Positions 51,023 through 60,324 of a stretch of 64,000 nt of DNA are shown here, piece by piece. Position 1 is the first letter of the stretch; the number at the start of each line of letters is the position of its first letter. The DNA lies in the NCBI GenBank assembly GCA_946902875.1, contig OX336343.1, positions 2,518,754 through 2,582,753 of the forward strand. Direction: 5' to 3'. The translations under genes were made by a program, and so were the position numbers. The stretch is from Nematopogon swammerdamellus. Its lineage: Eukaryota; Arthropoda; Insecta; Lepidoptera; Adelidae. The notes under the pieces are model-generated. The model searched no databases, was not told where the DNA came from, and saw nothing but the letters and a program-made list of their open reading frames with translations.

Positions 51023-51358
51023 ATTCTAGTGTTTACAATTTAGTTTTTTTATATGTGTAAATAATATATTAATAACTTTTAGGATTTTCGAAACAACCTA
51101 AATGTCTTAACATTGATATTGCAAACGTCTCATTCGCCATTTTGTTTTTATCGCGACATCATCATCAATTCATCAGTCATCATTATCAGTCATCACATCA
51201 CTCACCCAATGATATGACAATCGCACGACAAATAGATGATCATTTTGTGGAGCCGATTTGAAGTTACAGGGGGCACCGCAAACGCATCGTCAAACGTATA
51301 TTCCACCAGCTTGTGCAGTCGGGTAAAACGTTGCAATACCGTTTTCAACTTTGACTCT
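51023..51358. other. No recognised feature
   Basis: CATCATCA-type low-complexity stretch at 51155-51205, nothing else. Confidence 0.35.
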
Positions 51359-51507
51359 AAGGACCACTTGCACCAACACGAGTTTAAAGTTAAGTAGCGA
51401 GTTATGGATTTAAACGCGGTTCCCACAGTCAACGTGTGCTAGCTTAAACTGGTTTAGCGAGTTAAACTGGTTTATATATTAAATTTGTGTTGGTGCAAGT
51501 GGGCCTA
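51359..51507. mobile_element. 149-bp MITE
   Basis: AGGACCACTTGCACCAACAC and its inverse GTGTTGGTGCAAGTGGGCCT bound it; GAGTTAAACTGGTTTA is repeated inside. Confidence 0.8.
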
Positions 51508-52056
51508 AGCTACATTTCTAGCGGTCATAATTTTAACGTTCCAAGGCGCACATGTCGTCAGCGCAGTACCGACCGACCGACACGGTCTTATAATATAGTT
51601 ATGCTCTACGCTTGGAACCTTGTTAAACTAACGCTAACCCATTTCATTCGATGTTTAAGATGTCGCCTAAAATTCTCGTTAAAATGACAAGGTTCGACAT
51701 ACGAGTCGTGTCTCGTGTGCGAAATGGTCGGAATATGAATATTTTATACGTTATACGTTACTATGTAGCGGACGAATTTTAAACTTCGAACGTTTTCCGA
51801 TACATTACTCGCCCGCGTTTCCGTGTGCGGCGCGCGGCGGTCGTTTGTCGATTTGTTCACCCACGTTGTTCCGTGTTATCTAAACTTTTGTGAAAGTCCT
51901 GTATCTAGCTCAGCGATTCTGATCTAGCTAGACTAGAAGAATTTAAGTTAAGGCTAGACTGTGCCATAGTTTAGTACTGTGTGTATTTTTTTTCATCTTG
52001 TACCTACTTGAAATCATTTGCGTGTAAACTGAATGGTCGAGGTTTTTATGCAATTA
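51508..52056. other. Unique stretch, CpG-rich patch
   Basis: 51770-51900 is locally CpG-rich (CGCGTTTCCGTGTGCGG, CGCGCGGCGGTCG) and followed by AT-rich sequence with TTTGTGAAAGTCCTG. It could be a promoter or 5' UTR of a host gene, but I see no frame to support one. Confidence 0.3.
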
Positions 52057-52300
52057 TAGCTTTTGCCCGCGGCTTCACTCGCGTGAAATTCGTATTTAAA
52101 AAAAAGAAATTAAGTAAGCCCGCTATACCGTACCTTTATTTTGGCGCGCGGAACAATTTAGTTTGTATGAGAGCCACATCTTAGCCTAACCGGAACTGAA
52201 TTTTATTTAGCATATCCTGTGTCCCACATAGTTAAATGTGCTTGTACAAAATTTCATCGAATTCGGATGATCGGTTTAAGAGTTATGGAGGAACACACAC
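52057..52300 (+). repeat. Family G repeat
   Basis: TAGCTTTTGCCCGCGGCTTC, GGCGCGCGGAACAATTTAG, ATCCTGTGTCCCACATAG, AGTTATGGAGGAACACAC. Confidence 0.8.
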
Positions 52301-52309
52301 TTTATGACG

Positions 52310-52578
52310 ACCATTGAGGTAAGCAGAGTAATCGCTTCTGTGCCGCAATGACTCTAGAAAAATACAGCACAACACCGACCACCACGTCACCATCAAGCAG
52401 CAAGTAACGCACGAAGACCCACCTGCTGTATATGACTCGGTGGAAGAACCGCGCCAATGTAAGAGGTGGCTACCCGGTCGCCCTTTAGCACGGCATCTTG
52501 TCCTTATTCCTTAGTCGCCTTTTATGAAATGCACGGGGTGAGATGCAGTGGGGCTATTCCTTTTAAGTGCCGGCACAT
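52310..52578 (-). mobile_element. Family D element, diverged
   Basis: GGTAAGCAGAGTAATCGCTT, CAGCACAACACCGACCACCA, CAAGCAGCAAGTAACGCACG, TAGCACGGCATCTTGTCCTT, GATGCAGTGGGGCTATTCC, GTGCCGGCAC. Confidence 0.8.
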
Positions 52579-52580
52579 TA

Positions 52581-52700
52581 CTTAATAGTTACTTCGTAAC
52601 AGATACATCTCTCCATAGAAAAAGTTCCATGCCTACTGTTTTACGTCGCCAATCGCTGCGTGCGAAAATGTACCTAAACGTAAGAGCGTAAAGTGATTAT
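52581..52700 (-). repeat. Family E repeat, copy 4 (partial)
   Basis: GTTACTTCGTAACAGATA, CGTCGCCAATCGCTGCGTGC, GTACCTAAACG, AAGTGATTATTGCT; a reversed 3' third of the repeat, cut by a GCCGGCCCCACA fragment. Confidence 0.75.
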
Positions 52701-52733
52701 TGCTGGTGCCGGCCCCACAAGGTTCGTTCCTGA

Positions 52734-53042
52734 CTAGAAGGATAAAAAAAGCTATGGACCCCGAACCCTATCCTCGCCAGCGTAACACGATATAAGTAAA
52801 AGCATACTTGTTTCACTGGACGGTCGCGCGCTGGCCCGTCAGTATGTCATCGGCCGCGTTCGCAAAAACCTGTTTAAAATGCCCGCATGCTCTGTGTTTA
52901 CGTGTAAAAACACTACAGCCAAGTTTAGTGTGCACAATAGTGGAATATCTTATCATCGGTAAGTTAAGTACACTCCGCTCCCCGCAACTCGGCGACGCTA
53001 GTTCTCATACAAGCATTTGACAGTCCGGCGTCCATAACTACT
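52734..53042 (+). mobile_element. P-like TIR element, copy 2, with THAP exon
   Basis: Left end CTAGAAGGATAAAAAAAGCT matches the 20-bp TIR of 11791 with few changes; the right TIR is worn (GTCCATAACTACT). GTTCCTGA, eight bases, lies on both sides (52726-52733, 53043-53050). The interior aligns along its length with copy 1 but keeps an ATG exon and splice donor. Confidence 0.85.
52879..52958 (+). CDS. THAP zinc-finger first exon (partial)
   Basis: ATG opens MPACSVFTCKN, then KFSVHNSGISYHR, and the exon ends at CG followed by the donor GTAAGT (52959). This matches the start of THAP domains: Met near the N-terminus, the C-X4-C half of the C2CH zinc site, and the G-S-(F/Y)-H-(R/K) stretch that precedes the first conserved Pro. 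The second C-X2-H pair would lie in the next exon, which is absent, as only 84 bases remain before the element's end. THAP domains form the DNA-binding part of P-element transposases, which agrees with the 8-bp target duplication. Alternatively the exon was captured from a host THAP gene. Confidence 0.68.
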
Positions 53043-53050
53043 GTTCCTGA

Positions 53051-53310
53051 AGTGGCTATATGATTTACGCGGCCAGGTTGTTCAGACACGCGTTGGTCGC
53101 GAGTGATGCGTTGATGGCCACATAACTGTCGCAGGCACAGTTCCAAACCCCGGCCGACATTATACTACCAAGGGTTACTACAATTTATTGCCAGTAGTTA
53201 ATTTGCGCAAGGTCGACGGATTATTGGTCGACCGATCAGTTGACCAAACTTATCAAGAATTGAAGTCAAACTTTAGCAACATCGAAATGTACCGCTGTCG
53301 GTTTGTTGAC
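53051..53310. other. No recognised feature
   Basis: No motif or repeat match; contains GGTCGACCGATCAGTTGACC, a weak palindrome. Confidence 0.3.
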
Positions 53311-53588
53311 GGCTGCTTCACCGTTCTGAACCTGTGTAAAACTGTAGGTCCCTTCCCTTGCCCCTTACTAGGTGGTAGGCTCAAATCTTAGCCGACTGGG
53401 GTTGGTACCACCGTACTGGATGTAAGATGGCCGCATTTCAGCCTCGCTTGTGTTCTTCTCTAGTCCAGTATAGCCAGCAATCCAGGGAAGTTTCCGGTAT
53501 CCACCTTCTCGGAGGTGATATTGGCTGTTCGGAGCATGCGCTTTGGCCCCTCGGACTCAGTCACCCATACCGGATTACATAAAAAAAA
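53311..53588 (+). mobile_element. SINE-B, 5'-truncated
   Basis: GGCTGCTTCACCGTTCTGAA, core, CACCTTCTCGGAGGTGATAT (deletion of TGGCAC), GGACTCAGTCACCCATACCG, A8. Confidence 0.88.
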
Positions 53589-53938
53589 TTAATGAAGTCA
53601 CGGACTCTGCTCTGTGGAACTAGTGTCACTGCCACCCGTCCTTTCTCCGTATGACTCGTCGCAGAGAGACTCTGCACCATTTTTGTTATTGACATTGGGC
53701 TTTTGAGAGCCCATCATCGGTTCTCTAAATCGTTTTTTTGTCGCACCGCTAGGGCGTGGAACTGTCTTCAACTTTGAACATTGTGAGAGCGGAAGAGGCG
53801 GCAGAGGCTTGTCAGGATTGTGGCACGTGGAGATCCGTTGTCTCTGCCTACCCCAGTAGGAAATAGGCGTGAAGATATGTGGATTTCGTAGTAGCTCCAA
53901 TTTCACCTTCGGGGCGGTGCTAGGCTGACTAAAGCTAA
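53589..53938 (-). other. Unassigned 102-codon frame and family J
   Basis: The minus frame 53598-53906 reads RTGGSDTSSTEQSP at its C-terminus and PRPSGATKKRFREPMMG in the middle. Its N-terminal part overlaps family J (CACGTGGAGATCCGTTGTCT), so it is likely repeat sequence. No function proposed. Confidence 0.3.
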
Positions 53939-54364
53939 ATTTTTTTTAATGTAATCCTGTGTGGCTGATTCGGGGGGGGCCAAAGCACATGCTCCGACCA
54001 GCCAATATCACCTCCAAGAAGGTCGGCGCTATACCGGAGACTTCCCTGGATTGCTGGCTATACTAGACTAGAAGATAACACAACCGAGGATGCTATGCGG
54101 CCATCTTACATCCAGTACGGTGCTATCAACCCAGTCGGCTACAATTTGAGTCTACCACCTAGTAAGGGACAAGGGGTTTCTACTAGGTTTTCTACAAGGT
54201 TCACCTACAGTTTTATACCGGTTCCGAACGGTGAAGCAGCAGGTGCAGGTATGCACGTAAATTTTATCGTCGGAAAAAAACACATCGGTACACGCCGACC
54301 GGATTCGAAACTCGGACCTCTCACACGAGAAGCCGACGCCCAAACTACTTGGCCACCCGCGGCT
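53939..54364 (-). mobile_element. SINE-B, full length
   Basis: T8, TGTGTGGCTGATTC, CCAGCCAATATCACCTCC, core with an inserted GTTTCTACTAGGTTTTC segment, B box inverse GGATTCGAAACTCGG, A box inverse CTACTTGGCCACCCGC. Confidence 0.9.
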
Positions 54365-54649
54365 CCATGATCGCTTTTTGGGCGACTTCTTTACGGTCGA
54401 AGCTCCCACCGTCGATCTTTCACAAGTACGGCGCGCATCTGGCCGGAACGTGTCGTTTAACGAGGCGGCGCGGCGGCAGCGGCGTGACTCACAGAATTAA
54501 TATCTCAGCGTGAGCCGCGGGATCCGGATCGCTTCAATTTTACTGCGTAATTGAATAGCCGGCCCACCCACCCCTGACCTGACACGCCGAGCAAGGGTCG
54601 CTGCGGTACTTTTTTAAGGAACAAACACTGCCCGATGACCATTTAGGGT
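54365..54649. other. No recognised feature
   Basis: GC-rich (GAGGCGGCGCGGCGGCAGCG) without a supported gene. Confidence 0.3.
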
Positions 54650-54950
54650 TCCGTATCCGGTACGGTACGGGAAGATAAGGACAAGATGCCTTGCATAATG
54701 GCGACAGGCTAGCCACCTCTCACCTTGGTACGGTCTTTCCTCCGAGTCATGCAACAGGTGGGCCTTATGCCTTACTAGCTGCCTGATACTTAGTTGTCTT
54801 ATCCGAATACTTTGCTCAAGAACTTTGCTAAACGTGGTGGTCGGTGTTGTGCTGTAATTTACTAGAGTGCTTGCAGCACAACACCGATTACTCTGCTCGG
54901 CCCGATTGTCAGGATACGGTGTGTGTGGTGTGTGCCATTCATTCATTAAT
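54650..54950 (+). mobile_element. Family D element, head lost
   Basis: AGATAAGGACAAGATGCC, GCGACAGGCTAGCCACCTCT, hairpin GGTCGGTGTTGTGCTGTAAT / TTGCAGCACAACACCGATTA, GGATACGGTGTGTGTGG. Confidence 0.8.
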
Positions 54951-55284
54951 ATTATTTCCCAACACGCCTAGCATCGCCTTAATCTGTTGTCGCGCGCGGG
55001 TTTTGTCGTCGTCGCTTCGGTTGAATTATTCAAATTGTATTCGATTCCGATTGGGAGCTGTATCGGCGGATTTTATTCCTTTGTGACTGATTCTGAGATC
55101 GATAGGGGGGAGGCGGGGAGGTGAGGGGGGGGGGGGGGGGTTCTTTTCATCTTTTGTCTGTTTTAGCTTTCGCTTGTCCGCGTCGTCGGTTTGTTCGTAA
55201 GGACGTACAAGTATTGTTAAACCGTGAGAGTAAAATATATCAATTCAATACTTAATAATAAAGTTTACACTGTTATTAATTATA
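54951..55284. other. Unrecognised, with G tract
   Basis: 55106-55142 is an almost pure G tract (GGGGAGGTGAGGGGG and 16 further G). Elsewhere nothing. Confidence 0.5.
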
Positions 55285-55480
55285 TTCATTTTTAAGTTTC
55301 CGGATTAACAGTAGGTTTAAAGACTTACATAAGTCGACGTTTCGCCCGCTACGTCACGGGCTTCATCAGGAACTGCGGGAGTTCCTGGAGCCGACGTCTG
55401 GTGTCCGTTGTACCAGACGTCAAAGTTTGACGTCTGGTACAATGGACAAACAACTGTTAATCCGGAAACTTAAAAATGAA
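55285..55480. mobile_element. MITE-like element with hammerhead-like core
   Basis: Ends TTCATTTTTAAGTTTCCGGA and its inverse (28 bp, perfect by eye). Inside, a near-perfect 23-bp palindrome lies at 55402-55448 (CCAGACGTCAAA / TTTGACGTCTGG) and a hammerhead-like motif at 55334-55400 on the minus strand. Confidence 0.8.
55334..55400 (-). ncRNA. Possible hammerhead ribozyme-like motif
   Basis: Minus strand: GACGTC, then CTGATGA, GCCCG...CGGGC stem, GAAAC, GTC. Stem III (GACG with CGTC) and stem II (5 bp) form, and the core words CUGAUGA and GAAA are intact. However, one extra A follows CUGAUGA and stem I is poor; a competing CAGGAACT/AGTTCCTG hairpin overlaps the core. Confidence 0.35.
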
Positions 55481-55504
55481 CTTAATAATAAATCTTTAAA
55501 GAAG

Positions 55505-55865
55505 TTGAAAAACCACGTTTCTTGTATGGGGACCCATTAATTTTTTACTTTTTACCCGACTGCGCGCGAAGCAAAAAGGAGGGTTATGTTTTTTTTTAAA
55601 TTAATTGTTGTGAAAATTTCAACCGCCTGCCTATTGCGGTTCAAAAGGTACAGCCGTTTAATAGTAGGACAGACAAACAGACGGATAGACTGACGGACAG
55701 CGGCGTAGGCATAGATAGAGTATGCTTCCTTACGGTACGGAAGCCTAAAAAAAACGGCCAAGTGCGAGTCGAACTCGCGCACCGAGAGTTCCATATCGCC
55801 ATGTCATGGTCAGCGCCACTCACGCCATCTATGGCGTGTTAATGAAATGCTTCATATTAGGTAAT
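55505..55865 (-). repeat. Two abutted family C pieces
   Basis: Distal piece 55505-55747 (TTTCTTGTATGGGGACCC, CAGACAAACAGACGG) followed by the proximal piece 55753-55865 (ACGGCCAAGTGCGAGTCGAA, CCACTCACGCCATCTATGGC). The order is swapped relative to one intact repeat. Confidence 0.75.
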
Positions 55866-55875
55866 TAAAAAAAAT

Positions 55876-56248
55876 ATTATTTTTTATTTATGGAAACTGA
55901 CGCGGTTGGCTACATCACCTACAACATCCGTGATGTCAGCCCATAACACCGGGTGATCTAGGTGCCATGTCAGTGCTTCCCTTCATTTCGCGCCGGCTAC
56001 ACTGAACTGGACGGAAAACACGAACTATTTACATAGCCGTTTTGACCGACGTTGCGCTCAGTGCGGTGGTACCAACCCGGTCGGGATAAACCCTACCACC
56101 TAGTAAGGTAAGAAGGGAAGGGACCTACAGTTTAACGTGGAATCCGAACCACGGTCAGCTTCCAACGGTCACCCATCCCAGTACTGACCGCGCTCAGCGT
56201 TGCTGAACAACAATCGACTGACCGCACCACTGAGCTACCGAGGCTGCC
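55876..56248 (-). mobile_element. SINE-A, nearly full length
   Basis: GGAAACTGACGCGGTTGGCT to GAGCTACCGAGGCTGCC; part of the 5S-like segment deleted after ACCCATCCCAGTACTGACC. Confidence 0.9.
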
Positions 56249-56251
56249 GAA

Positions 56252-56336
56252 TTTTCTTATCCCTTAGTCGACTTTCGACGGGGAGAGATGCAGTGGGGCT
56301 ATTCTTTTTAAGTACCGGCCCCACACGGTACAAAAA
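56252..56336 (-). repeat. D/A' head
   Basis: TTATCCCTTAGTCGACTTTC, GGGAGAGATGCAGTGGGGCT, GTACCGGCCCCACACGGTAC, immediately beside the SINE-A head as in the composite at 3341. Confidence 0.75.
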
Positions 56337-56462
56337 AGTTATTCCAATATCCAAACCGCATCCAAATCGGTCCATCCGTTTGCGAGCTACGATGCCACAG
56401 CCAGACACACACATACACACACACACGTTAAACTAACACCCCTCCGTTTGCGTCGGAGGTTA
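56337..56462 (-). repeat. Family H fragment
   Basis: CCGCATCCAAATCGGTCCAT, GAGCTACGATGCCACAG, ACACACACACG, CCCCTCCGTTTGCGTCGG. Confidence 0.7.
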
Positions 56463-56593
56463 AAAATACAGAGAAAAACAAAAAAAAAAAACAAAATAAA
56501 CAATAAATTGAGATCTAGCTAACTCAAAGGACGAAGTGGACTATCAAGAGTGAAAATCTGAAAAGAAAAAATACAATAAAAAGAAGAGAAAAT

Positions 56594-56938
56594 ACATACA
56601 TACATACATACATATCACACACGCTGAATCCCGACAATCGGGGTAAGCAGAGTAATCGGTGTTGTGCTGCAAGAACTCCGGTAAATTATAGCACAACACC
56701 GACCACCACGTTTCGCAAAGTATTCGAACAAGATTTAATCGATCAAGCAGCAAGTAAGGCACGAAGACCCACCCACCTGCTGCATGACTCGGTGGAAGTA
56801 CCGTGCCAAGGTGAGAGGTGGCGAGCCTGTCGCCCTTTAGCACGGCATCTTGTTCTTATCCCTTAGTCGCCTTTTACGACATGCATGGGGAGAGATGCAG
56901 TGGGGCTATTCTTTTTAAGTACCGGCCCCACACGGTAC
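56594..56938 (-). mobile_element. Family D element, full length
   Basis: CATACATACATACATATCAC tail, CCCGACAATCGGGGTAAGCA, hairpin, ATCGATCAAGCAGCAAGTAA, GTCGCCCTTTAGCACGGC, GGCCCCACACGGTAC. Confidence 0.87.
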
Positions 56939-57072
56939 ACGGAAGAGAAAATATAAAAGATGAAAATGAGATAAAGCATAAGAGAAAATATAAGTGAAAA
57001 TATGAGAGGGCGAAACAGTCCGCGTATGAAGCTCAAATTAGTTCTCTTATTTATCTCGCGCGGGGAGGTAAA

Positions 57073-57890
57073 CACTAGTGTTGTAACGAAAGTCATTTTA
57101 ACGAAACGAAAGCGAAACCGAAAGTGATTTTTTACGAAACCGATATCGGAACCCATACCGAAAGTTGTATAAAACTATAACTAAATTAGGTTTGTTTGAT
57201 TAGTTTCTATAGTAAACTTAGATAAGTATACTTATATTTTTAGAGTTTCATGTCCATACGGAAGCCTATTACTAAGCCTACACCGTCCGTCTGTCCGTCC
57301 GTCTGTCCGAGGGCTGTATCTCTTGAACCGTAATAACTCGTGGAAATTTTCACAGAATATGTGTTAATAAGGCCGATATAACAACAACAAGAAACTAAAT
57401 AGTGTATGCGCGCCATCTACCGAAAACAGTATGAAGCAGCGCTGAACATGACATGGCGATACGGAACTCTCGGTGCGCGAGTTCGACTCGCACTTGGCCG
57501 GTTTTTTTTAATGAAACCGAAATCGAAACCTAAACCGATTGTTGTATAAAACTATAACTCAATTAGGTTTGTTTGATTTGTTTCTATAGTAAACGTCTTA
57601 GGTAAGTGCCTATATTTTTTAATGTATCATTCATTAATCCCAAGTAAATGTAATAATTGTATTATGTGTAAATTCATTGATGATGTCATGAATGACCATC
57701 ATACGTCCACCCATGCAAGGTTGTATAAGAAAAATTTAATGCAGTGATATAATGAATGAATAAATAAATGAAGTTTCGTTATAAATTCGTTAAAAAAAAT
57801 TGCGAAAGCGAAAGCGAGAGCGAAAGTAAAAAAATAACGAAACTTTCGTCTTAACGAAACCGAAACCGAACTTTTTGCAACCCTAGTAAA
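57073..57890. mobile_element. Degenerate GAAACC-rich TIR element with nested C
   Basis: ACTAGTGTTGTAACGAAAG at the left faces CTTTTTGCAACCCTAGT at the right. GAAACCGAAA/GCGAAAGCGA motifs lie near both ends. TTGTATAAAACTATAACTAA is repeated directly at 57164 and 57541, around the family C insertion. Confidence 0.5.
57240..57507 (+). repeat. Family C repeat inside the GAAACC element
   Basis: GAAGCCTATTACTAAGCCTA, CTGTCCGTCCGTCTGTCCGA, CCATCTACCGAAAACAG, GAGTTCGACTCGCACTTGGC. Confidence 0.8.
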
Positions 57891-58064
57891 CACGTCGATT
57901 TTCGCTCGAGATGCGAAATGTAATTCGGAGTTGCCATAGCGACGACCTCGATACATTAGCCGACCTAATAATTGCTATAATTGAGAGAGATCATCCAGTG
58001 TGAACGTGGGAATAGGGGTTGATTATTGATACTTATTTAATTATGACGTTTCAGCTATATCTAT

Positions 58065-58410
58065 CGGCCTCGATAGCTCAGTGGTGCGGCTCGACTGTCG
58101 GTCGCGATCATAAGTACACCTTTGCGCGCGGTCAGTTCTCGGATGGGTGACCGCTGCGAGGCTGACCGTGGTTCGGATTCCACGTAAAACTGTAGATCGC
58201 TTCCCTTCTCACCTTACTAGGGTGGTAGGGCTTAACCCGCCCGGGTCGGTATCACCGCACTGAATGAGAGGTCGATTGAAACGGCTATTTAAATCGTTCA
58301 CCCAGTCAGTGTAGCCGGCACGAGCGAAGGAAAGCACTGACATGGCACCCAGTTCACCAAGGTGTTATGGGCTGACATCACGGATGTACATAGTAGGTGA
58401 TGTACCCAAG
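58065..58410 (+). mobile_element. SINE-A with altered 5S segment
   Basis: CGGCCTCGATAGCTCAGTGG, GCGGTCAGTTCTCGGATGGG, GGTTCGGATTCCACG, core with small changes, GGGCTGACATCACGGATG. Ends without poly-A, running into a D fragment. Confidence 0.88.
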
Positions 58411-58478
58411 CAACGTGGTGGTCGGTGTTGTGCTGTAATTTACAAGATTACTTGCAGCACAACGCCGATTAATCTGAT
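58411..58478 (+). repeat. Family D hairpin fragment
   Basis: AACGTGGTGGTCGGTGTTGT, GCTGTAATTTACAAG, TTGCAGCACAACGCCGATTA. Confidence 0.7.
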
Positions 58479-59014
58479 TTTATGTTAATTGTGTAAATAT
58501 AATTATATATTTTAATTTTTTAACTCTTTTTCATTTAACTCCGCATTACCCATCTACCTTACCCACAATACCAAGCATGACTGTTAGAGAAGATTTTCAG
58601 GCTTTAAGTCCGCCTTTTGTCACTTTTCACTCACATTTCATTTCGTTCATTTAAAAACTACCAAACAGAAAACATAATAAGGAAGTAAATACTTAAATAT
58701 CAACGAAACCAAACTTAAGTATTATATATAACAAACATTCATGTATGTTGTACTCCCTCTCGCTAGGTACCGTAGAAAGAGTATGTAATGGTACTGATGA
58801 TGAGTCACCATTCACACCAACATCCGACAGTAACGGCTTGATTATCTCAACAGTGTCATCTGCGGCTGTAATGAGCACTTCAAGAGCCGTCGAGAGTCGA
58901 GAGCGCCAGCCATTTCCAAGACATCTGCATGCAACGCGATTCCGGTTCAAATATATCGCACAGCGCCAGTGGCGTTACTGAAGTGTCTAATATCGGAGAT
59001 AGCGTTGTAAACTT
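58479..59014. other. No recognised feature
   Basis: Opposed ORFs at 58693-58981 without motifs; probable unique DNA. Confidence 0.35.
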
Positions 59015-59330
59015 GTCAGCCTCGACAGCTCAGTGATGCAGACAGTCGACTGTCGCTATTGATTGTTAAGCAACGCTGGGCCGGTCAGTACTTGGATGGG
59101 TGACCGCTCGACCGTTGGAGGCTGACCGTGGTTCGGATTCCACGTTAAACTGTAGGTCCCTTCCCGTCTTACCTTACTAGGTGGTAGGGTTCAACCCGCC
59201 CGGGTTGGTACCATCGCACTGAATGAAAAGTCGGTCGAAACGTTATGTTATGTAAATAGTTTGTGTTTTCCGTCCAGTTCAGTGTAGCCGGCACGACCGA
59301 AGGGAAGCACAGATCCCATTAAAAAAAAAA
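59015..59330 (+). mobile_element. SINE-A, tail deleted
   Basis: Intact head (GTCAGCCTCGACAGCTCAGT, GTTAAGCAACGCTGGGCCGG) and core. After GAAGGGAAGCACAGATCCC the tail is missing and A10 follows. Confidence 0.9.
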
Positions 59331-59439
59331 TAACGATAGGGCGCCATCTTGAAATTTTCCGTTGTGTCATTTATTGCAATTGAGGTTAGTGGCATTATAT
59401 TTTATGTATGAGATGGAAATACAGCCAGTTTTTTTTAAC
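59331..59439. other. No recognised feature
   Basis: Short spacer between SINE and family H. Confidence 0.3.
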
Positions 59440-59705
59440 CCCTGACAAAATATAATAAAAATAACTAAAACCAAATATTGGTGAAAATAAAACTATTTAA
59501 TCCATAAATTAATAAATAAAACCCGACATATCAAAAACCCTCAAACAAAACAATTTCCACTTAGCTAATTAAATGCATGGACCCGGACCGCTAAGTAAAA
59601 AACAAATTCAGCTCGGTCTATCGGGCACCTTTAATTAATTAAGCGGAAATTATTTTTCACTTTTTGATGTGTCGGGGGATTTTTAAATTTGTAATTTAAC
59701 TTTTG
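59440..59705 (+). repeat. Family H, deleted copy
   Basis: AACCCCTGACAAAATATAAT, then AACAATTTCCACTTAGC and the mirrored GCGGAAATTATTTTTCAC, TGTCGGGGGATTTTTAAATT. Confidence 0.6.
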
Positions 59706-60002
59706 AACTACATATTACTTAGAGGAACTATAAACTGATGAGCTGTCTGGTGAAGATATTCACAAAATTATGCGTTTGAAATTATTAATTTACTATATCT
59801 TGGATTTTTTTTTCAAATATAACATTTTACGATACGTCGAGGTTAGAAATAAATCCTGTAGGTTTCTATAAATCTGTGGTTTTAATGACTTGACAAGATT
59901 AATTAAACTTCAGATCAGTAAGCAATAATTCCCCTAGGGGTTTCACATTATTCATATGATTACCGCAATCTTAATCAACTTAACGCCAATGGCGTTAATA
60001 AT
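59706..60002. other. No recognised feature
   Basis: AT-rich target region beyond the LINE 3' end. Confidence 0.3.
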
Positions 60003-60324
60003 CAGTTTCAGTTTCAGTTTAAAGAATATTTATTTCCCAAAAGAACATTACATTCACTTTTATGAGAAAATTTTACATTTGTTTTCTTTTGTTGCGGTTA
60101 CAACATTGTAAATAAGAATTTGGACATGGAGGCCCACCACGTAAACCATTACCGACCGAAACACTCGACTCGGTATGTCGACACGCAACGAGGACATATT
60201 AATTTATAAGTACTTTCAGTCGATACTAGCCCACGTAGTGGACCACCGGACCAGGTAACATTTTTATTTATAATAATCTAGATATAAGTATAAAATAGAA
60301 ACTAAAGACCTAGTCTGCTATTTA
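60003..60324 (-). other. LINE 3' UTR and repeat tail
   Basis: Non-coding sequence after the ORF2 stop; last bases AAACTGAAACTGAAACTGA on the minus strand, three 6-base units. Confidence 0.75.

Noticed and set aside
53598..53906. 102-codon ORF as a host protein
   Set aside because: Its N-terminal part coincides with dispersed family J, so coding conservation is unlikely.
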